A stretch of 64,000 nt of DNA from the NCBI GenBank assembly GCA_910577825.1, contig CAJTOK010000007.1, positions 3,643 to 67,642 on the forward strand, written 5' to 3'. The notes below the pieces were generated by a model, which ran no database searches, was not told the origin of the DNA, and saw only the letters and a list, made by a program, of their open reading frames with translations. Made by a program: the position numbers and the translations under genes. Source of the DNA: an uncultured Lachnospiraceae bacterium. GTDB lineage: Bacteria; Bacillota; Clostridia; Lachnospirales; Lachnospiraceae. Positions 27,695-36,296 of this stretch are shown one piece after another (within the stretch, counting starts at the first letter, position 1; each line of letters opens with the position of its first letter).

Positions 27695-28624
27695 TTAATC
27701 CCTTAACTTCTTGCCAGTTATTTCAAGAAATACATCATTAAGTGTAGGCAGTTCTGAAAACACTTTCCCAAAAGCTATATTATTATCCTGCAGGTAATTC
27801 ATAAGCCTTATAAGGTTATGCTTTGCACTGCTGCACCTTGCCACAAGGATATTATTTTCATAGTGTACTTCAAATATATTTTGTATTGCACGTATTTCCA
27901 GAAGCTGTTTTTCATTAAGGAATATATTTTCAACAGTAATGGTTTCACCTGTCTTTATCATACTTTTAAGTTCTTCTTTAGTCCCTTCTGCTATACACCT
28001 TCCGCCATCTATAATTGCAATCCTTGTACAAATCTGTTCTACTTCTTCCATATAATGTGATGTATATATAATTGTGCTGCCATTTCTGTTAAGCTCCTGT
28101 ATCCCTTCCAGTATTTTATTGCGGCTCTGTGGGTCAACAGCAACAGTAGGTTCATCCATAATAACAAGCTTTGGCTTATGTACAATCCCGCATGCAATAT
28201 TAAGCCTTCTGAGAAGCCCTCCTGATAACTGCTTTGGGCGCATTTTTGTATATTTTTCAAGCCCTGTAAATTCTACCGCTTCATTAACAAGCTTTTTTCT
28301 TTCATGTTTATTTTTAATATACAGCCCGCCAAAATAATCTATATTTTCAATTACAGACAATTCTTCAAAAACTGCAACATTCTGCGGTACAATCCCAATC
28401 TGCCTTTTAATATTGTAACTGCCAGGCTTTATCTTTTCCCCAAGTATTTCAATATTCCCTTTATCATATTTAAGAAGTGCAAGCATACAGCTTATTGCCG
28501 TTGTCTTACCGCTTCCATTAGGCCCTAGAAGCCCGAAAATTTCACCTTCATTTATTCTTAGCTCCAGGTGGTCAAGTGCTACAAAATTGCCATACCTTTT
28601 AACTAAACTTTCTACCTTAACCAT
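27695..28624 (-). CDS. ABC transporter ATP-binding protein
   Basis: The ATPase drives the two permeases downstream. Walker A is GLLGPNGSGKTT, the Q-loop lies in IGIVPQNVAVFEEL, the signature is LSGGLLRRL and Walker B is LVIMDEPTVAVDP, with the switch histidine in YTSHYMEEVEQ. A C-terminal accessory domain of about 80 residues follows (from MIKTGETITVENI). The frame opens further upstream at 28684, but GGAGGTATTAAAT puts the start at 28624 (MVKVESLVKRYG). The length is 309 aa. Confidence 0.95.
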   Translation of the reverse strand: MVKVESLVKRYGNFVALDHLELRINEGEIFGLLGPNGSGKTTAISCMLALLKYDKGNIEILGEKIKPGSYNIKRQIGIVPQNVAVFEELSVIENIDYFGGLYIKNKHERKKLVNEAVEFTGLEKYTKMRPKQLSGGLLRRLNIACGIVHKPKLVIMDEPTVAVDPQSRNKILEGIQELNRNGSTIIYTSHYMEEVEQICTRIAIIDGGRCIAEGTKEELKSMIKTGETITVENIFLNEKQLLEIRAIQNIFEVHYENNILVARCSSAKHNLIRLMNYLQDNNIAFGKVFSELPTLNDVFLEITGKKLRD

Positions 28625-28888
28625 ATTTAATACCTCCATATTTAAAGCTTTTACTGGTATAAATATACAATTATCCCCTGCCAATTAACAGTGCCAGTTG
28701 TCAGCACAAAAAAGTGACAAATGTAACTTTACTTGGGAAATTCCGGCCCGTAATAACCTAAACCGTGCTTTTTTAAATTTACTATGGAAAAATATAATAT
28801 TTGTAGTATAATATTAATAAAAGATAACGTATTTATGTATCAGGTATTGTTAATTTTTCACAGAAACAGGCAGGAGGAGGTATTAATT

Positions 28889-29098
28889 ATGACAGAAAAG
28901 CAGTATAAAAGGGCTAATACAGCTGTTTTTCCAATTTTACTGGCACTCTTATTATTAAATGTATTTTTACTTTCAGCACTTATAGTAATGGGACAGGGTT
29001 CAACGAATACATATATACAGATAATAGTGTATTTTATTGTGGCGGTTATTATTGTGGCAGCATATATAACAAACAGGCAGAAAAGGATAATAAAATAA
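28889..29098 (+). CDS. small two-helix membrane protein, 69 aa
   Basis: The peptide starts MTEKQYKRANTAVFPILL and has two hydrophobic helices (about 12-33 and 44-62) with a basic C-terminus (NRQKRIIK). The ATG at 28889 follows AGGAGGAGG; an upstream in-frame ATG at 28784 lacks such a site. It is divergent from the ABC operon and convergent with the response-regulator gene. Its position between the exporter and its two-component pair suggests a role in sensing or immunity, but this is context only. The family is not recognised. Confidence 0.7.
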   Translation: MTEKQYKRANTAVFPILLALLLLNVFLLSALIVMGQGSTNTYIQIIVYFIVAVIIVAAYITNRQKRIIK

Positions 29099-29140
29099 AA
29101 TGGCAAGGAGTTTCCCATACGGGATGCTCCTTGTTTAATA

Positions 29141-29770
29141 TTATAGATAATTTTTATGTTTATAGTAGAATATGGCAAGCTGTGTCCGGTTATGTAATTC
29201 CAGCTTTTCAAGGATTGTACTCAGGTAGTTTCTTACAGTGCCTTCACTAAGAAAAAGTTTTGCTGCTATTTCTTTATTACTGAGCCCGTCTGCTATTAAT
29301 TCAATAACTTTCATTTCACGCTCATTAATATCATACCTTGCATAGTCAAATTCTTTGGCAGAATTTAAAAGTCCCGGGATTTTAGATATTATTTCTGTGC
29401 CGAATACACTCTGGCCGGAATATACAGCTTCAAGGGCAGGAAGTATGCTTTCGTAATCCTGTTTTAAAAGATATCCTTTTGCACCAAGTTTTAATGCCTG
29501 TATAATATATTCATCATCAAGGAAAGTTGTTAAAAGAAGTATTTTTGCATCTGGATGTTTTTTTAGTATCTGTGCAGTGGCTTCAAGCCCGCCAGTACCC
29601 TTCATCTGTATATCTGTAAGAAGTATGTCAGGTGTATATTTTTCATAAAGCTTTACTGCTTCCCTGCCATCAGTGCCTGTAGCAGGCACAGTTACATCAC
29701 CTGAAGCTTCCAGTATAGCTTTTAAGGCACTGGTAACAAATTTATCATCATCTATAATTACTACATTCAT
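29141..29770 (-). CDS. LuxR/NarL-family response regulator
   Basis: The receiver domain (1-120) has the acidic pair VVIIDDDKF, the phospho-acceptor Asp in DILLTDIQMKG, the Thr in LLLTTFLDD and the Lys in KGYLLK. The C-terminal LuxR helix-turn-helix (about 145-205) contains the typical GLSNKEIAAKLFLSEGTVRNY. It is transcribed with the sensor kinase upstream (14-base gap) and follows AAAAGGAGG. The most likely target is the adjacent ABC exporter, inferred from neighbourhood. Confidence 0.94.
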   Translation of the reverse strand: MNVVIIDDDKFVTSALKAILEASGDVTVPATGTDGREAVKLYEKYTPDILLTDIQMKGTGGLEATAQILKKHPDAKILLLTTFLDDEYIIQALKLGAKGYLLKQDYESILPALEAVYSGQSVFGTEIISKIPGLLNSAKEFDYARYDINEREMKVIELIADGLSNKEIAAKLFLSEGTVRNYLSTILEKLELHNRTQLAIFYYKHKNYL

Positions 29771-29784
29771 TTAAAAGCCTCCTT

Positions 29785-30867
29785 TTATGGTTTAGGAATA
29801 GTTATAAAAATACAGAAACCATTATTTGTATGGATTTGTAATGAGCCATGCAGCATATCTACCCTTGAGGAAATATTAGTAATCCCAATGCCAGAATTAT
29901 TTATATTTCCTGCAGTTGTGCCATTATCCTTTATTACCAGCTGGTACATTGCAGGATGTTCCCTTAACAATATGCTGGTTTTTGTTGCATTGCTGTGCTT
30001 ATAAATATTATTCAACCCTTCTTTCAGTATCGAAATAAAGGAAAACTTAATTTCACGTGGTACATCTGTTCCCATATCATAAGTAAGTTCTGCCTGGCAG
30101 AAATTAAAATTATTTACAATATTTCTGGCCGCTTCTTCCAGGTTTACCGAATCATCATGCAGGTTATGCACACTTTCACGTATGCTTGTCATGGCCTGGT
30201 CAAGTGTTTCATGCAGGTTATCCAGGGACTCTTTAAAACTTTCATCTTTATTAACTGCTTTAAGCGCACCAGTAAGAAGAATTGAACGTGAAAGCAGATG
30301 CCCCACATTATCATGTATTTCCCTGGCAATCCGGTTTCTCTCTTTAAGGGTTGCATTATAAATTTCATAATCCTGTTTTTCCAGAAGCGACTGGTTCCTG
30401 GATTTTAAAAGAATCGCCTGTTCTGTGCTGTCATCCCTGTTCCTGTTAAATTTAAAAACAAGGCTGTTTAATTTTAACTGGATATACTGCATATAAAATG
30501 CCAGTATAATCCCAAGTAATACCATACAGAAGGCCAGCGGGCTTGCTGCAATATAATGTGCAAGCAGGCCTGTAATAAAAATTATAAATACAAAAAGTAC
30601 CTGCCAGCCTTTAAAACTGGCTGTATTATATAAAATTAACGGTGACATAATTATAAAACCAGGAAATACAAGTGAAATTATACCATAAAGCCCTGAACTT
30701 ATAAATGTAAAATATTTGTTTAACAAAGAATATGAAAGAGAAGAAAGTATTACTGATAAAACAACCATAACTACTGAAGAAACAGAAAAAATGTCTATAC
30801 CATATGCTATAAATGCAGTTAGGATACAATATATAAAAATAATAATTTGCCCTGCTAGTGAGTCCAA
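29785..30867 (-). CDS. HisKA_3-type sensor histidine kinase
   Basis: An N-terminal membrane domain of about five helices (residues 5-150) has no large external loop, so the stimulus is probably sensed within the membrane. The dimerisation and phospho-acceptor helix is RNRIAREIHDNVGHLLSRS, and the HATPase region has EGLNNIYKHSNAT and a G1-type NSGIGITNISSR. The frame opens with a GTG at 30885 whose bases overlap the ribosome-binding site (GTGGAAAGGAGAATTATC). A TTG at 30867 is therefore the better start. Such small membrane sensors often control exporters of cell-envelope-active compounds. Confidence 0.9.
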   Translation of the reverse strand: MDSLAGQIIIFIYCILTAFIAYGIDIFSVSSVVMVVLSVILSSLSYSLLNKYFTFISSGLYGIISLVFPGFIIMSPLILYNTASFKGWQVLFVFIIFITGLLAHYIAASPLAFCMVLLGIILAFYMQYIQLKLNSLVFKFNRNRDDSTEQAILLKSRNQSLLEKQDYEIYNATLKERNRIAREIHDNVGHLLSRSILLTGALKAVNKDESFKESLDNLHETLDQAMTSIRESVHNLHDDSVNLEEAARNIVNNFNFCQAELTYDMGTDVPREIKFSFISILKEGLNNIYKHSNATKTSILLREHPAMYQLVIKDNGTTAGNINNSGIGITNISSRVDMLHGSLQIHTNNGFCIFITIPKP

Positions 30868-30975
30868 GATAATTCTCCTTTCCACCAGTTTATTGCTGTT
30901 TAGCCCGCCATAAGACAGTGCAGCTTTACCTGGGCAAAAGTTACACTGTCTTTAATTTAAGTACAAAAACTATAT

Positions 30976-31482
30976 TTATCTGTCATTAACTGATAATGCT
31001 TCTACTGCAACACTTCCTCCACGTACAACTTCAATCCTGTTAATAAATGTTTTGTTAAACAGGGCTATCATGTCATTATTTTTATCTTCTGTTTTAACAC
31101 ACTGTACAAGTACAGAGTTTCTGCTATAGTCAATTATATCAAGTGAAAATGCCTGTGCTATCCTGAATATTTCAGATTTATCTTTATCAGAACAACTGTT
31201 TACTTTTATATATAAAAGCTCCTTCTTGTGTATAGGTACTTCTGAAATATCAATTACTTTTATTACTACTACATTGCGGTTAAGCTGTTTCTTAATCTGT
31301 TCAAATGTCATGTCATCACTTGTAAGCCCTATTGTCATCCTTGAAACTGAAGGGTCCTGTGTTTCCCCGACTGTAAGTGTATCAAGGTTATACGACTTTG
31401 CAGCAAACATCCCTGATATTTTGGCGAGAACACCAATCTGGTTCTCAACATAAAGTGATATCCAGCGTTTTTTAACTTCCAT
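30976..31482 (-). CDS. ilvN: acetolactate synthase small (regulatory) subunit
   Basis: The ACT-domain subunit activates IlvB and confers valine feedback. The first ACT domain begins WISLYVENQIGVLAKISGMF, and the second half (about 85-165) completes the family fold. The length is 168 aa from the ATG at 31482, which has GAGGT at good distance; an ATG four codons earlier overlaps that site. It is 40 bases downstream of ilvB, so both are under the same T-box. Confidence 0.93.
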   Translation of the reverse strand: MEVKKRWISLYVENQIGVLAKISGMFAAKSYNLDTLTVGETQDPSVSRMTIGLTSDDMTFEQIKKQLNRNVVVIKVIDISEVPIHKKELLYIKVNSCSDKDKSEIFRIAQAFSLDIIDYSRNSVLVQCVKTEDKNNDMIALFNKTFINRIEVVRGGSVAVEALSVNDR

Positions 31483-31522
31483 ATTATACCTCATTTCTGC
31501 ACACTTATTTGTGCTTATATAT

Positions 31523-33262
31523 TTAACACATAATTATTTCTGACAGCCCTTTCCCTGTTGGGACCATAGGAAATACATTAGCACCACTGTCTATTATACA
31601 TTCAATAATTGTTGGTGAATCTTTAAACTGTAGCGCATAATCAAATGCTTTCTTTATATCTTCTTCTTTAAATATCCTTATTCCATGCGCCTCATAACTT
31701 TCAGCAAGCTTTATAAAATCAGGAATATATTTTGGGCATTTTTCCTCCCCTGCCACGCATTGGCGGCAGTTTCTTTCACAGCTTTTGCGGTATTTAAGGC
31801 ATGTGCCCGAATATCTTTTTCCATAAAAAAGTTCCTGCCACTGCCGTACATTGCCAAGATAGCCATTATTAAGTATAACAATTATAACCTGCAGCCCATA
31901 AACCATTGCGGTTGCAAGCTCCTGTATATTCATCTGTATGCCGCCATCACCCGAAATTGCAATAACTGTACTGTCCGGGCTGCCAAGCTTTGCACCTAAT
32001 GCTGCAGGAAGACCATAACCCATAGTACCAAGCCCGCCTGATGTAAGCAGCTTTCCACTGCCTTGTGGTTCAAAATACTGGGTTGCCCAGAGCTGGTTCT
32101 GTCCTACATCTGTAGCTACTATTGGTGCATCAAAGTTTTCATTAATATACCTCATAATGCTTTCAGGTGATATCCCTTTACATTCCTTCATTTTCACAGG
32201 ATATTTCTTCTTCCATTCCATTGTCTGTTCCACCCATCTGCTAATTTTTAACGAAGGCATGTATTCTGGTATATACTCTATTATTTTATCTATTGCAATT
32301 TTGGCATCTGCTACTATTGGTATATCAACCACTATATTTTTTGAAATAGAAGCAGGGTCAACATCAATGTGTATTATTTTGGCATCTGGTGCAAATTCAC
32401 TTATCCTGCCTGTTATCCTGTCGTTAAAACGTGTCCCTATTGAAAATAATACATCACATTCATTTACAGCATGGTTGGCAGCATAACTTCCATGTATGCC
32501 AAGGTTGCCAAGGTAAAGGCTGTGCCCGCATGGTATAGCACCTTTCCCCATTATTGTGGTAATAACTGGTATTCCTGTAATATCCACAAGCTTTTTCATG
32601 CTTTCATTAGCCCTTGCAATATTAACGCCGCCACCAGCAAGGAATAATGGCCTTTTAGCTTTTTTAAGTTCCGTAAGTGCTTTTTTAAGCTGCCCTGCAT
32701 GGACACCTTCACTTGGTTTATACCCGCGCATATTAACTTCCTCCGGATACACATCACTTCCCATACCGTTTTGTATATCCTTTGGCAGGTCAACGACAAC
32801 AGGCCCCGGCCTTCCAGTACGTGCTATATAAAATGCTTCTTTAATTATACGTCCCAGGTCTTCCCTTTTTCTTACTGTAACTGAATATTTGCAGATACTG
32901 TTGGTAATGCCTGTTATATCCACTTCCTGGAATGCGTCATTGCCCAGAAGCCCGAGTGGTACCTGCCCTGTAAAACATACAAGCGGCACACTGTCATAAT
33001 TGGCAGTTGCAATCCCTGTTACAAGATTGGCAGCACCCGGCCCGCTTGTAACAAGGCATACACCTGTCTTCCCGGTTGAACGTGCATAACCATCTGCTGC
33101 ATGTACCAGCCCCTGTTCATGCCTTGGTATAATAAGTTCTATATCCGTGTTATCATACAGGGCATCAAACAGGTCTATTGCCTGCCCTCCCGGATAGGCG
33201 AAAAGTGTTTTAACACCTTCCTCTTTTAATGCTTTTACAAAAAGTTCTGTTCCTTTAACCAT
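31523..33262 (-). CDS. ilvB: acetolactate synthase large subunit
   Basis: IlvB is a ThDP- and FAD-dependent enzyme that condenses pyruvate to acetolactate, the first step of valine and leucine synthesis. Motifs: the cofactor glutamate region in FAYPGGQAIDLFDAL and RHEQGLVHAADGYAR, the FAD region, and the ThDP-Mg site GDGGIQMN-x-QELATA to ILNNGYLG. After the conserved FYGKRYSGT an insertion with four cysteines (CERNCRQC then C) replaces the short loop of standard enzymes. The start at 33262 follows GGGAGG; an earlier ATG at 33295 is less likely. The length is 579 aa. Confidence 0.95.
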   Translation of the reverse strand: MVKGTELFVKALKEEGVKTLFAYPGGQAIDLFDALYDNTDIELIIPRHEQGLVHAADGYARSTGKTGVCLVTSGPGAANLVTGIATANYDSVPLVCFTGQVPLGLLGNDAFQEVDITGITNSICKYSVTVRKREDLGRIIKEAFYIARTGRPGPVVVDLPKDIQNGMGSDVYPEEVNMRGYKPSEGVHAGQLKKALTELKKAKRPLFLAGGGVNIARANESMKKLVDITGIPVITTIMGKGAIPCGHSLYLGNLGIHGSYAANHAVNECDVLFSIGTRFNDRITGRISEFAPDAKIIHIDVDPASISKNIVVDIPIVADAKIAIDKIIEYIPEYMPSLKISRWVEQTMEWKKKYPVKMKECKGISPESIMRYINENFDAPIVATDVGQNQLWATQYFEPQGSGKLLTSGGLGTMGYGLPAALGAKLGSPDSTVIAISGDGGIQMNIQELATAMVYGLQVIIVILNNGYLGNVRQWQELFYGKRYSGTCLKYRKSCERNCRQCVAGEEKCPKYIPDFIKLAESYEAHGIRIFKEEDIKKAFDYALQFKDSPTIIECIIDSGANVFPMVPTGKGLSEIIMC

Positions 33263-33295
33263 AATTACATATCCTCCCTTCATTAAGAAAACCAT

Positions 33296-33613
33296 CTGCC
33301 AGCCTGTAATTTCTCTGCATTAAAAAAGCCCTAAGCCCAAAAAGCTTAGGACGGATAAACCGCGGTACCACCTAAATTCAGAAAAAATCCCACACTCTGC
33401 CAGTACGCAGGCAAAAAAGCCATTAATACTGCTTCCCCTGTAACGGCGGGAACATCCGTCAGGGCCTACTTGGATAAATCTGTTCAGCCTGCTGCTCGGG
33501 GGCTACTTCCATATATACGGAACGAAGATTTACACCAGCCATCTTCTCTCTCTGCATCCAGTAAATATATACTCCTCCCCGTCATTGCATTTACTGTTAT
33601 TAAACTTCTAATT
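33296..33613 (-). ncRNA. T-box riboswitch leader of ilvBN
   Basis: The minus strand shows the T-box AGGTGGTACCGCGG at 33360-33373. A terminator with arms CCTAAGC and GCTTAGG, each extended by pairing bases, then ends in CTTTTTT near 33321-33351. The long upstream part contains stem I elements such as GGAGGAGTATA and GAGAGAGAAGATGG. I could not fix the specifier triplet by eye, so the tRNA is not assigned; a branched-chain amino acid is expected from the genes. Confidence 0.93.
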
Positions 33614-33619
33614 TATGTG

Positions 33620-33648
33620 ATATTACCATTAAAATTAAAATCTGTCAA
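33620..33648 (-). promoter_or_regulatory. promoter of ilvBN
   Basis: A perfect TTGACA (33643-33648, minus strand) and TAATAT (33620-33625) are 17 bases apart. The -35 box overlaps the last codons of the upstream serine-hydrolase-like gene, leaving no room for a terminator between them. Confidence 0.75.
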
Positions 33649-35735
33649 TAATTATTTTTTCTGCCTTTGTTATTATAATTATTCTTTTTCCTGTTATTTG
33701 TATTTTTATTATTCCTGTTTCTGTTATCCAGGCTGTTTCTGTTTCCAGTTTTATTATTTTTCCTGTTATCTGGTATATTATTTCCTTTTGCCTGTCTTGA
33801 TACAGAAGAATCATTAACCACAACAAACCTTTTTGGCTTGTTATATGGCCTGTCCTGCCCTTGTTTATTTTTTGAAATGTTTTGTGGCTTTGGTTTTGGC
33901 CTTGGTTTTGGCTTGCCAGCCTTATTTCCAGTATTTTCCATTGTAGCATCTTTTACAGAAACATCTTCACTGGAATTATCCTCCATGGCAGTTTCTTCTC
34001 TTTCCTGGATTTCTTGTTCCATGTTTTCTTCTTTTTCCTGGATTTCCAGTTCCATATCTGGTATATCTTCCATGGCTTCTTTTGTATCTTCCTGTGGTTC
34101 TTGTATCCTGCTTCCAGTTTCGTTTTTCTCTGATTCTTTTATATCCTTCATTCTTTTTAACAGCTTGTCCTTATTTTCTTTTGCTTTTATTTCTTTCTCT
34201 TCCGTATTTTTACTTTCTTTTTTGTTTTTATGGTATTCTTTTCTGCTTTCTTTCTGTTTGTCCTCTTTATCGTCTTTATCTTGTACTTCATTCCCTTCTT
34301 CTGTTTCTTCTTTATCTTCTTCACCATTTGCCCGGCGTGCTTTTAGCATTATTATAATATATGCTATAATTTTTATTACAAGCCCGAGATAGAATAAGCC
34401 TATTACAACTGTTGCCACAAAAAACAGGCCAGGCATGGCTTTCATTATAACTTCCCACGGTGCAATATAATTGCTTACTGCATATATAAGGTATGTTGGC
34501 AGTACAATGTGTATTAATATATCTGCTGCAAGGCGTATTATGCTGAATTTATCTTTAGTCCACCTTACCCATACCTCCATCATAAGCAATGGCAGGATAG
34601 CACAGACAAATGCCAGGAAATAAATTATATCTGCCATTCCATGTTCCATAAGATAGGAATTTGAACTTACAGCTTTGGCAGTTTTGCCCATTATAAGGGA
34701 TACTGCACCAGCTTCTATCTCATCTGTATACTTCTGCCCTGTAAGTGCATCGGCGGAGTTAAATAACATAATTACGCCTATATCCATTGATGGTATTATA
34801 AACATTGCTGATGTATAGTTTTCAACAGAACCATTACAGTAATACACCTGCCCGCCCTCTGTTTCTGTTGATATCCATCCCATTGTATAATATGCGTCTG
34901 TCCCGAAAATGCTTTTTCCCGCATATTCACCATCGCCGTTTATAATTGATTCCATTGTATTATATGATATAATTTTGCCGCCTGCTGACAAGTACATCTG
35001 CATATACCTGCCCATATCTTTTACATTGGAAATAAGCCCGTTTGACGGCACACCCAGCCAGTAACTTTCTTCTTTATAATCTATGCTGTCCTTTAACGGC
35101 AGCCCGAAATAATTCCTGCACCCCTGTGTAATATCCTGGCTGCTGCCAGCCTCATCAACTGTATAAGTTGACTGCATATCAAGCGGGGCGGTTATATTTT
35201 CTTTTATATATGTGGCATAGTCCATGCCCGATACTGCTTCAATTACCTTTCCTAAAAGGTTGAACTTTGTATTAAGCGGCATTTCCTGCCCTTCCGCATC
35301 TAAATTATATATTTCCAAAGTATCTGCCAGTGCCAGTTCATTACCTGACGGCCTTGTATATGATAAAAGGTCTTGTATTGTTGTACTGTATGGAATATTT
35401 AGTGATGTGTCTTTTATATATTTTGATACTTTGTCATTAAGGGCCATATCCCCTTTTTCAACAAGCTGCATAACTGCAAGCGCTGTAAATGTCCTTGTAA
35501 GCGAACATATCTGCAGGTTTGATGAAGTTTCTTTAACGTCACCAAATGCTACACTGTATATTTCCTTCTGTGAAGTAACTATTGAAAGTGAAATCCCTGG
35601 TATATTGGCAGCAGAAAGCTGCTGCATCACATATTCTTCTACATCCCCTTCATGGTAGTTTACTGCCCCCGCCCTTACAAAACCTGCCATAAATAATAAC
35701 AAAGAAAGCACCACGGCTAAAACTCTTTTGTTCAT
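33645..35735 (-). CDS. secreted/membrane serine-hydrolase-like (class C beta-lactamase fold) pseudo-enzyme with charged tail
   Basis: The 696-aa protein has a signal peptide (about 1-25), a beta-lactamase-type domain (about 28-350), about four membrane helices (about 370-470) and a long cytoplasmic Lys/Glu-rich tail. The tail ends in a Pro-Lys block (PKPRPKPKPQ) and an Asn/Arg/Lys-only end. The fold is clear from ALAVMQLVEKGDMALNDKVS and NLLGKVIEAVSGMDYATYI. However, the catalytic Ser-x-x-Lys is S78-L-T-R81, the Tyr-x-Asn site reads P152-L-N and the expected His/Lys-x-Gly is CNG. It is probably not an active hydrolase; binding of peptidoglycan or a sensing role is inferred. Confidence 0.8.
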   Translation of the reverse strand: MNKRVLAVVLSLLLFMAGFVRAGAVNYHEGDVEEYVMQQLSAANIPGISLSIVTSQKEIYSVAFGDVKETSSNLQICSLTRTFTALAVMQLVEKGDMALNDKVSKYIKDTSLNIPYSTTIQDLLSYTRPSGNELALADTLEIYNLDAEGQEMPLNTKFNLLGKVIEAVSGMDYATYIKENITAPLDMQSTYTVDEAGSSQDITQGCRNYFGLPLKDSIDYKEESYWLGVPSNGLISNVKDMGRYMQMYLSAGGKIISYNTMESIINGDGEYAGKSIFGTDAYYTMGWISTETEGGQVYYCNGSVENYTSAMFIIPSMDIGVIMLFNSADALTGQKYTDEIEAGAVSLIMGKTAKAVSSNSYLMEHGMADIIYFLAFVCAILPLLMMEVWVRWTKDKFSIIRLAADILIHIVLPTYLIYAVSNYIAPWEVIMKAMPGLFFVATVVIGLFYLGLVIKIIAYIIIMLKARRANGEEDKEETEEGNEVQDKDDKEDKQKESRKEYHKNKKESKNTEEKEIKAKENKDKLLKRMKDIKESEKNETGSRIQEPQEDTKEAMEDIPDMELEIQEKEENMEQEIQEREETAMEDNSSEDVSVKDATMENTGNKAGKPKPRPKPKPQNISKNKQGQDRPYNKPKRFVVVNDSSVSRQAKGNNIPDNRKNNKTGNRNSLDNRNRNNKNTNNRKKNNYNNKGRKNNY

Positions 35736-35776
35736 TTAATACCTCCAAATATATTTGAAACCATTATACCAAAAAC

Positions 35777-35812
35777 GGGCATTACAATCAACCAGATTGT
35801 AATGCCCAAAAG
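35777..35812 (-). terminator. terminator of the HPr-like gene
   Basis: GGGCATTACAATC and GATTGTAATGCCC form a perfect 13-base-pair stem with a five-base loop at 35777-35807. On the minus strand it runs into CGTTTTTGG. It separates the HPr-like gene from the serine-hydrolase-like gene. Confidence 0.85.
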
Positions 35813-35847
35813 CGCTTATATATCCATAAATCCCTTCTCTTAAGTAA

Positions 35848-36084
35848 TTATGCACAAATCGGCTTTAATTCGCGGATTAATTTTTCCTTATCACTCTGCT
35901 CACAATTACTTGTCATCCATAAAATACTCTTTAAATCTAAAGTCATAATTCCAAGTATTGACTTAGCATCAACACAGTAACTTCCGCAGTATAAATCAAA
36001 ATCCCCGTCATACTGTGAAATAATACGTACAAATTTACTCACATCACTAACATTATTAAACTTAACTTCTATCTTGTCTTTCAT
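35848..36084 (-). CDS. HPr-like protein without the active-site histidine (Crh-like)
   Basis: The 78-aa protein has the HPr fold pattern: KIEVKFNNVSDVSKFV aligns to the first strand and helix, and DAKSILGIMTLDL aligns to the regulatory serine segment. The position of catalytic His15 is occupied by Asp-Val-Ser residues, so phosphotransfer from enzyme I is not expected, while Ser42 matches HPr Ser46. This is the Crh situation, in which only the HprK-phosphorylated form acts with CcpA. Four cysteines are unusual. The GTG at 36093 lies in the ribosome-binding site, so the ATG at 36084 is the start. It is monocistronic. Confidence 0.75.
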   Translation of the reverse strand: MKDKIEVKFNNVSDVSKFVRIISQYDGDFDLYCGSYCVDAKSILGIMTLDLKSILWMTSNCEQSDKEKLIRELKPICA

Positions 36085-36093
36085 AAAAATCAC

Positions 36094-36296
36094 TCCTTTT
36101 CATTATGCTTATGACAAGAAACAACTACATACAGGGCTTCTCCATACCCCATAACCCCGCCAGGTATTAACAGTACGCTGCCTTTAAATGCCCGTTGCTG
36201 TGTTCTCCAGCTGTCGGTAACTTTATCACACTTGGAAATATTTCTATATACATTTTACGCTGTATTTTATACGTTTTTTACCACGTTTTCCAGATT
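36094..36296. other. intergenic gap between the AraC gene and the HPr-like gene
   Basis: The 200 bases hold no plausible reading frame. I see AT-rich sequence on the right side with TACACGTTTT-like runs and no clear hairpin. The HPr-like promoter should lie here but no consensus pair stands out. Confidence 0.4.

Noticed and set aside
28858..29211. 117-aa minus-strand frame opposite the small membrane protein
   Set aside because: It overlaps the 69-aa plus-strand gene with the strong ribosome-binding site and the end of the response regulator; no start signal.
33480..33600. naming the tRNA specificity of the ilvB T-box
   Set aside because: Several triplets in the stem I region could be the specifier (for example GTA, ATC or CTC positions), and I could not fold the stem reliably by eye.
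33838..34392. 184-aa plus-strand frame rich in Ser, Leu and Phe
   Set aside because: It is the antisense of the Lys/Glu-rich tail of the minus-strand serine-hydrolase-like gene; AAR/GAR codons read backwards give TTY/CTY. No ribosome-binding site is present.
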